From Dyella sp. GSA-30 (GTDB lineage: Bacteria > Pseudomonadota > Gammaproteobacteria > Xanthomonadales > Rhodanobacteraceae): a DNA stretch of 64,000 nucleotides. A program made the position numbers and the translations under genes. How positions within the stretch are numbered: position 1 is the stretch's first letter; every line of letters begins with the position of its first letter. The stretch lies in the NCBI RefSeq assembly GCF_027924605.1, contig NZ_AP027042.1:2209524-2273523 (forward strand), in the 5' to 3' direction. Under the pieces are notes generated by a model. The model did no database searches, was not told the origin of the DNA, and saw only the letters and a list, made by a program, of their open reading frames with translations. This document shows, in pieces, positions 8,594 through 19,462 of the stretch.

Positions 8594-10624
8594 ATGACTG
8601 ACCGTTTCCAGCTCGTTTCCCCGTATAAGCCCGCCGGCGATCAGCCGGAGGCGATCAAACGCCTGGTCGAAGGCTTCCAGGCCGGCCTGGCCGCGCAGAC
8701 GCTGCTGGGCGTGACCGGCTCGGGCAAGACCTTCACGATCGCCAACATGATCGAGCAGGTACAGCGGCCGACCATCGTGCTGGCGCCGAACAAGACGCTG
8801 GCGGCGCAGCTATATGGCGAGTTCAAGGAATTCTTTCCGCACAATGCGGTGGAGTACTTCGTCAGCTACTACGACTACTACCAGCCGGAAGCCTATGTGG
8901 TCGCCTCCGATACGTTTATCGAGAAGGACGCCTCGATCAACGAGCATATCGAGCAGATGCGTTTGGCGGCGACCAAGGCGCTGTTGTCGCGTAAGGACTC
9001 ATTGATCGTCGCGACCGTATCGGCAATCTATGGCCTCGGTGATCCGGAAGATTATCTGTCGCTGCGCCTGATCCTGGCCAAGGGCGAGCGCATCGACCAG
9101 CGGGCACTGATCCGTCAGTTGACTGAATTGCAGTACAGCCGCAACGAGATGGAACTGCGTCGCGGCACCTATCGCGTGCGCGGCGAGGTGATCGACGTGT
9201 TTCCGGCCGAATCGGAAACCGAGGCGTTGCGCATCGAATTGTTCGATGGCGAAGTGGAAAACATGGCGCTGTTCGATCCGCTGACCGGCGAGACGATTCG
9301 CAAGGTGCCGCGTTACACGGTGTATCCGCGTACGCACTACGCGAGCACACGAGAGAGCGTGCTCAATGCGATCGAGACGATCAAGGTCGAACTGAAGGAT
9401 CGGCTGGAGCAGCTCTACAAGGACAACAAGCTGGTCGAGGCGCAGCGGCTGGATCAGCGCACGCGTTTCGACGTGGAGATGATGGCCGAGGTCGGTTACT
9501 GCCAGGGCATCGAGAACTACTCGCGGCATCTGACGCGTCGCGCGCCGGGCGAGCCGCCGCCGACCTTGTTCGATTACCTGCCTCCCGATGCCTTGCTGGT
9601 GGTGGACGAGTCGCACGTCACCATTCCGCAGTTGGGTGCGATGTACAAGGGCGACCGTTCGCGCAAGGAGACGCTGGTGGAGTTCGGCTTTCGCCTGCCT
9701 TCGGCGATGGATAACCGCCCGTTGCGTTTCGAGGAATGGGAGCGTCGCGCACCGCGTTCGATCTACGTCTCCGCGACGCCGCGCGATTACGAGTTGCAGC
9801 ATTCAGGCGATGCCGTGGTCGAACTGGTGGTGCGTCCCACCGGTCTGATTGATCCGGAAGTCGAAGTGCGGCCGGTACGCACACAGGTCGACGATTTGCT
9901 CAGCGAAGTGCACAAGCGCGTGGCGATGGGCGATCGCGTGCTGGTCACGACGCTGACCAAGCGCATGGCGGAAAACCTCACTGAGTACCTCGGCGAGCAC
10001 AACGTCAAGGTGCGTTATCTGCACTCGGATATCGAGACGGTCGAGCGCGTGGAAATCATCCGCGACCTGCGCCTGGGCGAATTCGACGTACTGGTCGGCA
10101 TCAACCTGCTACGCGAAGGCCTGGACATGCCCGAGGTGTCGCTGGTGGCGATTCTCGACGCAGACAAGGAAGGCTTTCTGCGTTCGACCGGTTCGTTGAT
10201 TCAGACCATCGGCCGTGCGGCGCGCAATGTACGTGGCAAGGCGATTCTCTACGCCGACAACATCACCCGTTCGATGCAGGCGGCGATGGACGAAACCGCG
10301 CGTCGTCGCGAAAAGCAGGTGGCGTATAACGAAGAGCACGGCATCACGCCGCAGTCAGTGGTGCGGCGCATTGCCGACATCATGGAGGGTGCGCGCAGCG
10401 AAGGCGCTGGCAACCGCGGGCGTGGCAAGTCGGGCCGTGGGCGAATGGCCGTGGCGGAAGAGAGCGCCGAGTACGCCGCGCTCAGTTCCAGCGAGGCATC
10501 CAACATGATCAAGAAGCTCGAGGCGCAGATGTACAAGCATGCCGAGAATCTGGAGTTCGAGGATGCGGCGCGATTGCGCGACAAGATCGGCAAGTTGCGG
10601 GAGCATGCCCTGCGGGGCAGTTGA
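8594..10624 (+). CDS. uvrB: UvrABC excision repair helicase subunit UvrB
   Basis: UvrB receives damaged DNA from UvrA, opens it and recruits UvrC for the dual incision in nucleotide excision repair. The 676-residue product has the full layout: Walker [11 protein letters not shown] near residue 40, the beta-hairpin motif [11 protein letters not shown] near 95, DESH box near residue 339, helicase motifs V and VI ([22 protein letters not shown]), and a C-terminal UVR domain ([20 protein letters not shown]) that binds UvrC. The start ATG 8594 gives the normal N-terminus ([13 protein letters not shown]) but has only a weak ribosome site. Expression may be controlled at the inverted repeat 46-62 bases upstream. 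Confidence 0.98.
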   Translation: MTDRFQLVSPYKPAGDQPEAIKRLVEGFQAGLAAQTLLGVTGSGKTFTIANMIEQVQRPTIVLAPNKTLAAQLYGEFKEFFPHNAVEYFVSYYDYYQPEAYVVASDTFIEKDASINEHIEQMRLAATKALLSRKDSLIVATVSAIYGLGDPEDYLSLRLILAKGERIDQRALIRQLTELQYSRNEMELRRGTYRVRGEVIDVFPAESETEALRIELFDGEVENMALFDPLTGETIRKVPRYTVYPRTHYASTRESVLNAIETIKVELKDRLEQLYKDNKLVEAQRLDQRTRFDVEMMAEVGYCQGIENYSRHLTRRAPGEPPPTLFDYLPPDALLVVDESHVTIPQLGAMYKGDRSRKETLVEFGFRLPSAMDNRPLRFEEWERRAPRSIYVSATPRDYELQHSGDAVVELVVRPTGLIDPEVEVRPVRTQVDDLLSEVHKRVAMGDRVLVTTLTKRMAENLTEYLGEHNVKVRYLHSDIETVERVEIIRDLRLGEFDVLVGINLLREGLDMPEVSLVAILDADKEGFLRSTGSLIQTIGRAARNVRGKAILYADNITRSMQAAMDETARRREKQVAYNEEHGITPQSVVRRIADIMEGARSEGAGNRGRGKSGRGRMAVAEESAEYAALSSSEASNMIKKLEAQMYKHAENLEFEDAARLRDKIGKLREHALRGS

Positions 10625-10628
10625 GGCG

Positions 10629-10716
10629 CGGTTACGTCACGGCCTGCCGCGGCTAAAGCCGCTCCTACAAGCTAGCCATGCCCAGCTAGCTTGTAGGAGC
10701 GACTTCAGTCGCGACC
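10629..10716. repeat. REP-type element, family A (GTAGGAGCG arms)
   Basis: Two inverted arms, GCGGCTAAAGCCGCTCCTACAA and TTGTAGGAGCGACTTCAGTCGCGAC, flank AGCTAGC sequences, with the linker GGTTACGTCACGG just before. Related copies lie at 19184-19250 and 44253-44310. This looks like a bacterial interspersed palindromic element. Confidence 0.8.
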
Positions 10717-10732
10717 GTCCCCTACAAAAAGC

Positions 10733-10762
10733 TTGAACCTCCCCAGATCCCTTTGCTATATT
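10733..10762 (+). promoter_or_regulatory. Sigma-70 promoter of tRNA-Val
   Basis: TTGAAC and TATATT separated by 18 bases, ending 11 bases before the mature tRNA 5' end. Confidence 0.75.
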
Positions 10763-10773
10763 GCGCGGCTCAC

Positions 10774-10848
10774 GGGCGGTTAGCTCAGCGGTAGAGCACT
10801 ACCTTGACATGGTAGGGGTCACAAGTTCGATCCTTGTACCGCCCACCA
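10774..10848 (+). tRNA. tRNA-Val (anticodon GAC)
   Basis: A 75-base cloverleaf: acceptor GGGCGGT / ACCGCCC, anticodon stem CTACC/GGTAG with loop TTGACAT, T loop TTCGATC, discriminator A and encoded CCA. A terminator follows. Confidence 0.98.
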
Positions 10849-10856
10849 ATACCGAC

Positions 10857-10890
10857 GAAACGGCGCGGCCCCAGGGTTCGCGCCGTTTTT
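10857..10890 (+). terminator. Terminator after tRNA-Val
   Basis: Stem AACGGCGCG / CGCGCCGTT with an 11-base loop and a T-rich tail (TTTTTGTTT). Confidence 0.75.
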
Positions 10891-10912
10891 GTTTCCACCG
10901 AGGGAGCGTCCG

Positions 10913-11332
10913 ATGGCTTATTTCATCGTCAAGAGCTTGCACGTGCTGTTCGTGATGTCCTGGGTCGCTGCGGTGTTCTATCTGCCGCGCATCCTGGTCA
11001 ATCTGGCCGAGGCCGGTCAGGAACCCTCGGTAAGGACGCGGCTGGAGTTGATGGGGCGCCGGCTCTACAAGTTCGGCCACATGATGTTCGGGCTGGCTTT
11101 TATCTTCGGCCTGACGCTGTGGCTGTACTTCCACATCGCCGGAGGCTGGCTGCACGCCAAGCTGGGCCTGGTCGTCGTGTTGTTCATTTATTACATCTGG
11201 ACCGGGCGCATGCTCAAGCGCAGCGCGGCCGGCGGCCCGCTGCCGACGGCGCGGTCGCTGCGCTGGTTCAACGAGCTGCCGATCCTGTTGGTGCTGGTCA
11301 TTATTTACCTGGTGTTGGCCAAGCCATTTTGA
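10913..11332 (+). CDS. hemJ: HemJ/CopD-family membrane protein, probable protoporphyrinogen IX oxidase
   Basis: 139 residues with four predicted membrane helices. The pattern fits the HemJ family (COG1981), which oxidises protoporphyrinogen IX to protoporphyrin IX in heme synthesis: a conserved His in the first helix (SLHVLFVMSWVAAVFYLPRI) and a second in YKFGHMMFG, with a Lys in HAKLGLVVVLF. ATG 10913 is chosen because GAGGGAG lies 7 bases upstream; a longer frame would start inside the tRNA terminator. Family sure; the enzyme role is inferred from homology and lacks heme-gene context here. Confidence 0.75.
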   Translation: MAYFIVKSLHVLFVMSWVAAVFYLPRILVNLAEAGQEPSVRTRLELMGRRLYKFGHMMFGLAFIFGLTLWLYFHIAGGWLHAKLGLVVVLFIYYIWTGRMLKRSAAGGPLPTARSLRWFNELPILLVLVIIYLVLAKPF

Positions 11333-11400
11333 CCCGTCGCCGGATTGACAGAAAAACCGCGCTAAACTAGCTTTTCATCACTTTCAGCATCAGGACCCAA

Positions 11401-11515
11401 GGGTGGCCCGCGCCAACGCGCCGGCCGAGTGTGCGACATGGCAACTACCAACTTCCAATAAGAGCTTGCCCGCCACGCCTTGTGTACGACAAAGGGCGCC
11501 GTGGCGCCTTTTTTT
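11401..11515 (+). promoter_or_regulatory. Candidate translational attenuator in the thrS leader
   Basis: Mutually exclusive structures can be drawn. A terminator (11492-11515) pairs AAGGGCGC with GCGCCTT and ends in seven T residues. An antiterminator pairs CGCCACG (11471-11477) with CGTGGCG (11500-11506), using part of the terminator. A third pairing joins GTGGC (11403-11407) to GCCAC (11472-11476). A 7-codon ORF with two adjacent Thr codons ends 9 bases before the antiterminator strand, the spacing expected for ribosome-mediated attenuation. TTGACA at 11345-11350 may be the promoter -35 box. Confidence 0.55.
11438..11461 (+). CDS. Putative thrS leader peptide MATTNFQ
   Basis: ATG GCA ACT ACC AAC TTC CAA TAA encodes seven residues with two consecutive threonine codons. 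A ribosome waiting at ACT ACC would leave 11471-11477 free to form the antiterminator; one that reaches the stop codon would cover it and let the terminator form. The ribosome site is weak (GAG at 11427-11429) and two Thr codons are few, so this is a candidate only. Confidence 0.45.
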   Translation: MATTNFQ

Positions 11516-11616
11516 GTGGCTGCGTTTTGTGCGTTCCGCATGCGGCGCCGCCTTTCCAGAAACTGTAAGACTCGCCCTTTACAAAGGGCCATCGCGCTAC
11601 ATATCAGGTCATACCG

Positions 11617-13518
11617 ATGATTGAGATCACGCTACCCGACGGCAGCAAACGCCCCTTCGATCACCCCGTCTCCGTGCAGGACGTCGCCGCCTCGATTGGC
11701 GCGGGCCTGGCCAAGGCAACCCTGGCCGGCAAGGTCGACGGCAAGCTGGTGGACGCCAGTTTCCCAATCGATCACGACGCCAGCCTGGAAATCGTTACCG
11801 AGAAGAGCCCCGAGGCGCTGGACATCCTGCGCCACTCCACCGCGCATCTGCTGGCGCAGGCTGTGCAGCGCCTGTACCCGGGCGCGCAGGTGACCATCGG
11901 TCCGGTGATCGACAACGGCTTCTACTACGACTTTGCCTACGAGCGCCCGTTTACGCCCGACGATCTGGTCAAGATCGAGGCGGAGATGGAGAAGATCGTC
12001 AAGGAACAAATCCCCGTGACGCGCAGCGTGAAATCGCGCGACGAGGCGGTGGCGTTCTTCCGCGGGCTGGGCGAAAACTACAAGGCCGAGATCATCGAGA
12101 GCATCCCCTCGAACGAGGAGCTTTCGCTGTACACGCAGGGCGAATTCACCGACCTGTGCCGCGGCCCGCATGTACCCAATACGGGCAAGTTGCGCGCCTT
12201 CAAGTTGATGAAGGTGGCCGGCGCCTATTGGCGCGGCGATTCCAACAACGCGATGCTGACGCGCATTTACGGTACGTCGTGGCTCAGTGATAAGGATCTG
12301 AAGGCGTACCTGCATCAGCTCGAAGAGGCCGAGAAGCGCGACCACCGCAAGATCGGCAAGGCGCTCGATCTCTTCCATCAGCAGGAAGAATCGCCGGGCA
12401 TGGTGTTCTGGCATCCGAACGGCTGGGCGATCTGGCAGGCGGTGGAGCAGTACGTGCGCGGCGTGTACCGCGCCAGCGGCTACCAAGAGGTCCGCGGCCC
12501 GCAGATCATGGACGTGAGCCTGTGGAAGAAGTCCGGTCACTGGGACAACTACAAGGAAAACATGTTCTTTACCGAGTCGGAAAAGCGCACTTATGCGCTC
12601 AAGCCGATGAACTGCCCCGGTCACGTGCAGATCTACAACACGAACCTGCACAGCTACCGCGACCTGCCGATCCGCTACGGCGAATTCGGCGGCTGTCATC
12701 GCAACGAGCCCTCGGGTGCGCTGCATGGCATCATGCGCGTGCGCGCCTTCACCCAGGACGACGGTCACATCTTCTGCACGGAAGAACAGATCGAATCGGA
12801 GGTCACGGCCTTCCACGCCCAGGCGATGAAGGTCTATGCCGACTTCGGCTTCGAGGACATTGCACTGAAGATCGCCCTGCGCCCCGACAAGCGCATCGGC
12901 AGCGATGAGGTCTGGGATCGCGCCGAGGACGCCCTGCGCGCCGCGCTGGGCACCGCTGGCGTGAGCTGGGAAGAACTGCCGGGCGAGGGTGCCTTCTATG
13001 GCCCCAAGATCGAGTACCACATGAAGGACTCGATCGGCCGTGCCTGGCAGGTCGGCACCATGCAGGTCGATTTCATGATGCCCGAGCGCCTGGGCGCCGA
13101 GTACGTGGACGAGCATAGCCAGCGCAAGCACCCGGTCATGCTGCACCGGGCCATCGTGGGCTCGATGGAGCGTTTTATAGGTATTCTGATCGAGCACCAT
13201 GCCGGGAACCTGCCTGCATGGCTGGCTCCGGTGCAGGCCCAGGTGTTCTCAATTACCGACGCCCAGGCCGATTATGTCCGGGAAGTGGCGCAAACCCTTG
13301 TCGGTAAAGGTTTCCGGGTTCACGCCGATTTGCGCAATGAGAAGGTCGGCTATAAAATCCGAGAGCATACGTTGCAGAAAGTCCCCTACTTGCTTGTGGT
13401 CGGTGATCGCGAGAAGGAAGCTGGGGCGGTTTCTGTGCGTACCCGTTCGGGCGAGGATCTCGGCAGCATGCCGCTAGCCGCCTTTATCGAACGCCTGGAG
13501 ACCGAAGGACGGCGCTAA
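11617..13518 (+). CDS. thrS: Threonyl-tRNA synthetase
   Basis: Charges tRNA-Thr. The 633-residue product has the usual order: TGS domain (1-62, [18 protein letters not shown]), the editing/SAD domain with the zinc-type [10 protein letters not shown] near 72 and the SAD motif near 185, the class II core with [12 protein letters not shown] near 330 and the motif 2 loop [15 protein letters not shown], and the HGTP anticodon-binding domain from about 530. The AGG at 11606-11608 gives the ribosome site. It heads the translation gene block and follows a 280-base leader with attenuator-like structure; E. coli thrS is instead repressed by its own product. Confidence 0.98.
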   Translation: MIEITLPDGSKRPFDHPVSVQDVAASIGAGLAKATLAGKVDGKLVDASFPIDHDASLEIVTEKSPEALDILRHSTAHLLAQAVQRLYPGAQVTIGPVIDNGFYYDFAYERPFTPDDLVKIEAEMEKIVKEQIPVTRSVKSRDEAVAFFRGLGENYKAEIIESIPSNEELSLYTQGEFTDLCRGPHVPNTGKLRAFKLMKVAGAYWRGDSNNAMLTRIYGTSWLSDKDLKAYLHQLEEAEKRDHRKIGKALDLFHQQEESPGMVFWHPNGWAIWQAVEQYVRGVYRASGYQEVRGPQIMDVSLWKKSGHWDNYKENMFFTESEKRTYALKPMNCPGHVQIYNTNLHSYRDLPIRYGEFGGCHRNEPSGALHGIMRVRAFTQDDGHIFCTEEQIESEVTAFHAQAMKVYADFGFEDIALKIALRPDKRIGSDEVWDRAEDALRAALGTAGVSWEELPGEGAFYGPKIEYHMKDSIGRAWQVGTMQVDFMMPERLGAEYVDEHSQRKHPVMLHRAIVGSMERFIGILIEHHAGNLPAWLAPVQAQVFSITDAQADYVREVAQTLVGKGFRVHADLRNEKVGYKIREHTLQKVPYLLVVGDREKEAGAVSVRTRSGEDLGSMPLAAFIERLETEGRR

Positions 13519-13563
13519 GCGTCGTCCGGGTCACGAAATTTCATTCCTCTGGAGGATAGTGGT

Positions 13564-14088
13564 ATCGCTACCACCGACAATAAGGGCAACCGCCGTAACC
13601 ATGAGATTCGCGTGCCGCGCGTGCGCGTCATCGGTCCGGAAATGGAGCAGCTGGGCATTCTCACCCGTGACGAGGCGCTTCGTGCCGCCGAGGAAGCGGG
13701 CATGGATCTCGTGGAGATCCAGCCGAACGGCGATCCGCCGGTCTGCCGCATCATGGACTACGGCAAGTTTAAGTTCGAAGCCCAGAAGAAGGCCCAGGCT
13801 GCCAAGAAGAAGCAGAAGCAGGTCGAGATCAAGGAAGTGAAGTTCCGCCCGGTAACGGACGTGGGCGACTACCAGATCAAGCTGCGCAATATGCTGCGCT
13901 TCCTGGAAGAGGGCGATAAGGTCAAGGTCACCATCCGCTTCCGCGGCCGCGAAATGTCCCACCAGGACCTCGGCCAGAACCTGGCCAAGAAGATCCAGGA
14001 GGACGTCGGCGAGAACGGACAGATCGAGTCCTTCCCGCGGTTGGAAGGGCGCCAGATGGTGATGATGATCGGGCCCAAGAAGAAGTAG
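13564..14088 (+). CDS. infC: Translation initiation factor IF-3, starting at a non-canonical ATC codon
   Basis: IF-3 binds the 30S subunit and proof-reads start codon selection. The visible product starts [19 protein letters not shown] after the initiator and matches full-length IF-3 (174 residues): N-domain with [20 protein letters not shown], linker rich in Lys, and C-domain [17 protein letters not shown]. No ATG, GTG or TTG in frame lies at the proper place; a GTG at 13612 would remove the first 16 residues, including the conserved NHEIRV segment. ATC 13564 sits 8 bases after GGAGG (13551-13555). IF-3 genes are known to use AUU or similar rare starts so that IF-3 represses its own synthesis. 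It lies 45 bases after thrS. Confidence 0.93.
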   Translation: MATTDNKGNRRNHEIRVPRVRVIGPEMEQLGILTRDEALRAAEEAGMDLVEIQPNGDPPVCRIMDYGKFKFEAQKKAQAAKKKQKQVEIKEVKFRPVTDVGDYQIKLRNMLRFLEEGDKVKVTIRFRGREMSHQDLGQNLAKKIQEDVGENGQIESFPRLEGRQMVMMIGPKKK

Positions 14089-14096
14089 TTATAAAG

Positions 14097-14124
14097 AACG
14101 GCGACCCCAGCGGTCGCCGTTTTC
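14097..14124 (+). terminator. Terminator after infC
   Basis: A perfect 10-pair stem (AACGGCGACC / GGTCGCCGTT), loop CCAGC, followed by TTTC. It separates thrS-infC from rpmI-rplT. Confidence 0.75.
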
Positions 14125-14156
14125 TTATCGGTGCGAACCCGCACGGCCCCACGTGT

Positions 14157-14290
14157 TCCCCTCTCCCCTGGCTTCGCCGGGGGAGAGGGCAAAGGGGGAG
14201 GGGGGGGCTCTGGTGCGACGGTCTACGGCCACGCCAGATCAAAGCCCCTCATCCCAACCCGCTCCCCCGGCAGAGCCGGGGGAGCGGGAG
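14157..14290. repeat. Paired palindromic repeat, family C (CTCTCCCCC-GGC arms)
   Basis: Two inverted palindromes, CCTCTCCCCTGGCTTCGCCG... and ...CGCTCCCCCGGCAGAGCCGG, flank about 50 unrelated bases. The same arrangement occurs at 24771-24909. It fills most of the 358-base gap between infC and rpmI. Confidence 0.75.
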
Positions 14291-14306
14291 TCGACGGCCT
14301 AACCCC

Positions 14307-14335
14307 TGGTAATCCCCCGCAAACCTCCGTACAAT
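14307..14335 (+). promoter_or_regulatory. Probable promoter of rpmI-rplT
   Basis: TGGTAA and TACAAT are spaced 17 bases apart, downstream of the infC terminator and the family C repeat, leaving a leader of about 105 bases before rpmI. The -10 box is good, the -35 box weak. In E. coli the rpmI leader is the target of L20 repression; I cannot confirm that fold here. Confidence 0.45.
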
Positions 14336-14446
14336 CGCCGGTTCGGCCCACATGGAAGGGCCGTGAACCGATTGTGGCAGGACGGAAAGAGTGGCTCGCA
14401 AAGCCACCGCCAGATCAGTCAGAAACTTTGAATACGGAGCATTCCC

Positions 14447-14644
14447 ATGCCCAAGATCAAGACCAACCGGGCGGCGGCGAAGCGTTTTCGCAAGACCGCA
14501 TCCGGCAAGTTCAAGGCCGGTCACGCCTTCAAGTCACACATCCTGACGAAGAAGTCGACCAAGCGTAAGCGCAATCTGCGCGCTACCAACCACGTCAAAG
14601 CTTGCGACACCAAGGGTGTAGCACGCATGTTGCCGTACTTGTAA
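14447..14644 (+). CDS. rpmI: Ribosomal protein bL35
   Basis: 65 residues, very basic, beginning [20 protein letters not shown] and ending [10 protein letters not shown], typical of bL35, a 50S subunit protein. ACGGAGC lies 7 bases before the ATG. It is followed 15 bases later by rplT as in most bacteria. Confidence 0.98.
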   Translation: MPKIKTNRAAAKRFRKTASGKFKAGHAFKSHILTKKSTKRKRNLRATNHVKACDTKGVARMLPYL

Positions 14645-14659
14645 GGCGAGGAGGAAACC

Positions 14660-15019
14660 ATGGCTCGTGTAAAGCGTGGCGTTACCGCCCGTCGTCGTCA
14701 TAAGAAAATCATCGGTCGTGCCAAGGGCTACTACAACGCCCGCCGCAAGGTCTTCCGCGTTGCCAACCAGGCCGTCATCAAGGCTGGTCAGTACGCCTAC
14801 ATCGGCCGCAAGCAGCGCAAGCGTCAGTTCCGCGCGCTGTGGATCGTTCGTATCAACGCTGCTGCGCGTCAGTTCGGTCTGTCGTACAGCCGCCTGATCA
14901 ACGGTCTGGCCAAGGCCGGTATCACCGTCGACCGCAAGGTGCTGGCCGATATCGCCGTGCACGACATCAAGGCGTTTGGCGCCATCGCAGAAAAGGCGAA
15001 GGCCAGTCTGGCCGCTTGA
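14660..15019 (+). CDS. rplT: Ribosomal protein bL20
   Basis: 119 residues of the bL20 family ([20 protein letters not shown] at the start), needed for early 50S assembly and in E. coli an autorepressor of the rpmI-rplT mRNA. A strong AGGCGAGGAGG ribosome site precedes the ATG. A strong terminator hairpin begins 44 bases after the stop. Confidence 0.98.
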   Translation: MARVKRGVTARRRHKKIIGRAKGYYNARRKVFRVANQAVIKAGQYAYIGRKQRKRQFRALWIVRINAAARQFGLSYSRLINGLAKAGITVDRKVLADIAVHDIKAFGAIAEKAKASLAA

Positions 15020-15052
15020 TCGTCGTAAGCGTGTAAGCGCCTGACGATATGA

Positions 15053-16120
<1,068 letters not shown>

Positions 16121-16145
16121 CGCTCGCCGCTAGGAATCGATAGAC

Positions 16146-18524
16146 ATGAAATTCTCCGAAAACTGGCTGCGCGAGCTGGTCGAGATCAAGGCGGACCGCG
16201 CCGCATTGGCGCACGCCCTGACCATGGCCGGCCTGGAAGTCGAAGAGCTGACCGTGCTGGGCGAGCAATTGTCCGGCGTGGTCGTGGGCGAGATTGTCGC
16301 GGCGGAAAAACATCCCGAAGCCGACCGGTTGCAGGTATGCAAGGTCGATGCGGGGCAGGGCGAGTTGTTGCAGATCGTTTGTGGCGCGCCGAACGCGCGC
16401 GTCGGCATCAAGGTGCCGCTGGCGACCGTCGGCGCGAACCTGCCCGGCGGGATCGCGATCAAGGCGGCCAAGCTGCGTGGCGTGGAATCGTTTGGCATGC
16501 TGTGCTCGGCCAAGGAACTGGGCATCGATGCCGATGCGTCGGGCTTGCTGGAACTGCCGCTCGATGCGCCTGTAGGCAAGCCGTTAGCCGACTACCTTGG
16601 CCTGCCGGACGCTGCGTTCGAATTGAAGCTGACGCCGAACCGCCCCGATTGCCTGGGTCTGGTTGGCCTTGCGCACGATGTTGCCGCGCTGTTCGGCAGC
16701 GCAGTGAAGGTGCCCGAGCAAAAGACCGCGCCGGTGACCGGTACAGTCACGCGCGGCATTCGCCTGGAAGCCGGTGCCGATGCGCCGCGCTATCTCGGTC
16801 GCGTCATCGAGGGCATCGACATGGCCGCGCGTTCGCCGCTGTGGCTGGTCGAGCGCCTGCGCCGTTCCGGTCTGCGTTCGATCAGCCCGGTGGTCGACAT
16901 CACCAACTATGTGATGCTCGAACTTGGCCAGCCCTTGCATGCATTTGACAACGACAAGCTCGACGGCGACATCGTGGTGCGCCATGCGCGTGCCGGCGAA
17001 ATCGTCAAACTGCTCGACGGCAGCGAGGCAAAGGTCGATCCGAGCTTCGTGCTGATTGCCGACGAAAAGAAGGCGCTGGCCGTGGCCGGTGTCATGGGCG
17101 GTTACGACTCGCGTGTGACCGACGACACCCGCAGCATCTTTTTCGAGGCCGCGCATTTCGCGCCAGCCGCGATCATGGGGCGTGCCCGCAAGCTCGGCAT
17201 GCATACCGATGCTTCGCACCGCTTCGAGCGTGGTGTCGACCCCGAGCTGCCGCGCCGTGCGCTGGAACGCGCCACCGAACTGCTGCTCGCCATCGCCGGC
17301 GGCAAGGCCGGTCCGGTGTCGGTGGCCGAGAACCTGGCCGATCTGCCCAAACCCGCCACGGTTGCTTTGCGTCGTGCGCGTTTGCGCCGCGTGCTGGGCG
17401 TCGAGGTGGCCGATGCGGAAGTGCTGCGTATCTTCACTGCGCTCGGCATGCGCATCGAGCCGGCCGGCGAAGGCTGGCAGGTCACCGCGCCGAGCAGTCG
17501 TTTCGATATCGAGCGCGAGGAGGATCTGATCGAAGAGGTCGCGCGCATCTTCGGCTACGACAACATCCCCACGCATACCCCGGCTGGCGCGCTGACCCTG
17601 GCGATCGACCCGGAAGCGCGTATCGGCGAACTGGCCCTGCGTGAGCAGTTGGCAGCGCGTGGCTACTTCGAGGCGGTGACCCTGGCCTTCGTCGGCGCCG
17701 ACCTGCTTGGTCGCTGGGGTTTCGACAAGAACCTGGTGCCGCTGGCCAATCCCTTGTCGGCTGACCTGGCGGTCATGCGGCCCTCGCTGCTGCCGGCGCT
17801 GATCGAGGCGCTGTCGCACAACCGTGCGCGTCAGCAGGACCGGGTACGCCTGTTCGAGCTGGGCCGTACCTTCGCGGCCGGCGACCCGCCGTTGGAGACA
17901 CCCTCCCTGGCCATGGTCGCCTGCGGTTCGGCGCGTGCCGAGCAGTGGGGCGAGCCGGCCCGTGTGCTGGACTTCTACGATCTCAAGGGCGAGCTCGATG
18001 CCATCGTCGCCTGGGGCGGCGAGCCGCAGCGCTGGTCGGTGCACGCCGATGGCCTGCCGGGCTGGCTGCATCCGGGCCGGGCCGCACGCGTGAGCTTTGA
18101 CGGTACGACCGTCGGTTATCTTGGGGCCGTGCATCCCCAGTTGGCCAAGGCGCTGGATCTGGCTCCGGACGTCCATGTGCTGGAGCTGGCGCTGGAGCCG
18201 CTGCTGACCCGTCGCCTGCCTGCGGCCACACCGGTGCCGCGTTTCCCTTCGGTGCGTCGCGATATTGCGGTGGATCTGCCGGAGGAGGTCAGCTGGGCGC
18301 AGGTCGAGCACGCTGTACGTACCAGCCTGGGCGAGCGTCTGAAATCCCTGACCCTGTTCGACCGCTATAGCGGCAAGGGGGTCGAGGCAGGCCGAAAGAG
18401 TCTCGCTATGGGCTTGATTTTGCAGGACGCTTCACGCACCCTTACCGACATTGATGCCGACCAATGCGTAGGGGACGCGGTGTCTGCATTGGAGAAAGCA
18501 TGCAAGGCAAAGTTGCGAGGATGA
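16146..18524 (+). CDS. pheT: Phenylalanyl-tRNA synthetase beta subunit
   Basis: 792 residues in the normal domain order: an N-terminal tRNA-binding (EMAP-like) domain at about 39-150 ([20 protein letters not shown]), the B3/B4 editing domain ([10 protein letters not shown] region), B5 domain, and a C-terminal FDX-ACB domain ([20 protein letters not shown]) that holds the tRNA anticodon. The gene is followed after a single base by ihfA, so the two are translated as a unit. Confidence 0.98.
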   Translation: MKFSENWLRELVEIKADRAALAHALTMAGLEVEELTVLGEQLSGVVVGEIVAAEKHPEADRLQVCKVDAGQGELLQIVCGAPNARVGIKVPLATVGANLPGGIAIKAAKLRGVESFGMLCSAKELGIDADASGLLELPLDAPVGKPLADYLGLPDAAFELKLTPNRPDCLGLVGLAHDVAALFGSAVKVPEQKTAPVTGTVTRGIRLEAGADAPRYLGRVIEGIDMAARSPLWLVERLRRSGLRSISPVVDITNYVMLELGQPLHAFDNDKLDGDIVVRHARAGEIVKLLDGSEAKVDPSFVLIADEKKALAVAGVMGGYDSRVTDDTRSIFFEAAHFAPAAIMGRARKLGMHTDASHRFERGVDPELPRRALERATELLLAIAGGKAGPVSVAENLADLPKPATVALRRARLRRVLGVEVADAEVLRIFTALGMRIEPAGEGWQVTAPSSRFDIEREEDLIEEVARIFGYDNIPTHTPAGALTLAIDPEARIGELALREQLAARGYFEAVTLAFVGADLLGRWGFDKNLVPLANPLSADLAVMRPSLLPALIEALSHNRARQQDRVRLFELGRTFAAGDPPLETPSLAMVACGSARAEQWGEPARVLDFYDLKGELDAIVAWGGEPQRWSVHADGLPGWLHPGRAARVSFDGTTVGYLGAVHPQLAKALDLAPDVHVLELALEPLLTRRLPAATPVPRFPSVRRDIAVDLPEEVSWAQVEHAVRTSLGERLKSLTLFDRYSGKGVEAGRKSLAMGLILQDASRTLTDIDADQCVGDAVSALEKACKAKLRG

Positions 18525-18525
18525 C

Positions 18526-18825
18526 ATGGCGCTGACCAAGGCGGAGATGGCCGAGCGCCTTTTCCTCGAAGTGGGCCTCAACAAACGTGAGGCGAAAGAA
18601 TTCGTGGATGCCTATTTCGAGGTTATCCGCGAGGCGTTGGAAGGCGGCGAGCAGGTGAAGCTGTCCGGGTTCGGTAATTTCGACCTCCGGCAGAAGAACC
18701 AGCGGCCGGGTCGCAACCCGAAGACCGGCGAAGAGATTCCGATCTCCGCCCGTCGGGTGGTAACGTTCCGTCCGGGGCAGAAACTCAAGGTGCGAGTCGA
18801 GGGCTATGCTGGACCAAGGGAATAA
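18526..18825 (+). CDS. ihfA: Integration host factor alpha subunit
   Basis: 99 residues of the HU/IHF fold with the DNA-bending arm ([21 protein letters not shown]) containing the intercalating Pro. With IhfB it makes the sharp DNA bends used in sigma-54 promoters, recombination and replication control. It starts 1 base after pheT and its 3' end overlaps the MerR gene by 20 bases, an arrangement common in Gammaproteobacteria. Confidence 0.97.
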   Translation: MALTKAEMAERLFLEVGLNKREAKEFVDAYFEVIREALEGGEQVKLSGFGNFDLRQKNQRPGRNPKTGEEIPISARRVVTFRPGQKLKVRVEGYAGPRE

Positions 18826-19162
18826 CACCGAACTGCCCGCCATCCCGGCCAAGCGCTACTTCACCATCGGTGAGGTGAGCGACTTGTGCGGAGTGAAACC
18901 CCACGTGCTGCGCTACTGGGAGCAGGAATTTCCTGCGCTCAACCCGGTCAAGCGCCGTGGCAATCGCCGCTACTACCAGCGTCATGACGTGCTGATGATC
19001 CGTCAGATCCGTTCGCTGCTGTACGACGAAGGCTTCACCATCACCGGCGCCCGTGCCCGGCTGGAAGGCCCGCAGGCGCGGATGGAAGCGAGCATGTCGC
19101 ACCAGATCGTGCGCCAGGTGCGCATGGAGCTGGAAGAAGTTCTCACGCTGCTGCGTCGCTGA
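18806..19162 (+). CDS. MerR-family transcriptional regulator (ihfA-linked)
   Basis: 118 residues. Residues 19-85 form the MerR winged helix ([20 protein letters not shown], then [20 protein letters not shown]), followed by a short dimerisation coiled coil ([17 protein letters not shown]). The C-terminal effector domain is too short to bind a metal or drug and has no Cys, so this is the small MerR-like protein regularly found after ihfA; its targets are not known. Translation is coupled to ihfA by the 20-base overlap. Confidence 0.9.
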   Translation: MLDQGNNTELPAIPAKRYFTIGEVSDLCGVKPHVLRYWEQEFPALNPVKRRGNRRYYQRHDVLMIRQIRSLLYDEGFTITGARARLEGPQARMEASMSHQIVRQVRMELEEVLTLLRR

Positions 19163-19183
19163 TATAGCCGATCGCCGCTTTCC

Positions 19184-19250
19184 TGTGGGAGCGATATCCA
19201 TCGCGGCTCACGGTTACGTTACGGTTTGTCGCGACTGAAGTCGCTTCCAC
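19184..19250. repeat. REP-type element, family A
   Basis: An arm GTGGGAGCGATATCCATCGC, the linker CACGGTTACGTTACGG and an inverted arm GTCGCGACTGAAGTCGCTTCCAC. The linker is shared with copies near 10629 and at 44253-44310. Confidence 0.75.
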
Positions 19251-19322
19251 GACAGATTTTCGACGCTTTAAGGGTTTCCCAGCTGCCAAGCCAGCTGTTA
19301 AACTCGATCACTTGCCGTAAGT

Positions 19323-19399
19323 CGGGGCGTAGCGCAGCCTGGTAGCGCATTTGCCTGGGGGGCAAAGGGTCGTCGGTTCGAATCCGGCCGCCCCGACCA
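19323..19399 (+). tRNA. tRNA-Pro (anticodon GGG)
   Basis: A 77-base cloverleaf: acceptor CGGGGCG / CGCCCCG, anticodon stem TTTGC/GCAAA with loop CTGGGGG, T loop TTCGAAT, discriminator A and encoded CCA. tRNA-Pro(GGG) after ihfA-merR is a usual neighbour in Gammaproteobacteria. Confidence 0.97.
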
Positions 19400-19417
19400 A
19401 TTCGGCAGCACATAAGG

Positions 19418-19448
19418 AAAAACGGCGCCATTGGCGCCGTTTTTTTTT
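19418..19448. terminator. Bidirectional terminator between tRNA-Pro and serA
   Basis: Stem AAAACGGCGCC / GGCGCCGTTTT around ATT with A-run on one side and T-run on the other, so it can stop the tRNA from the left and serA from the right. Confidence 0.8.
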
Positions 19449-19462
19449 GCTCCGAATCTGGC

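Noticed and set aside
11574-11589. GCCCTTT/AAAGGGC hairpin as the ThrRS operator known from E. coli
   Set aside because: The loop is too small and does not resemble a tRNA-Thr anticodon loop; it may be a simple hairpin near the ribosome site.
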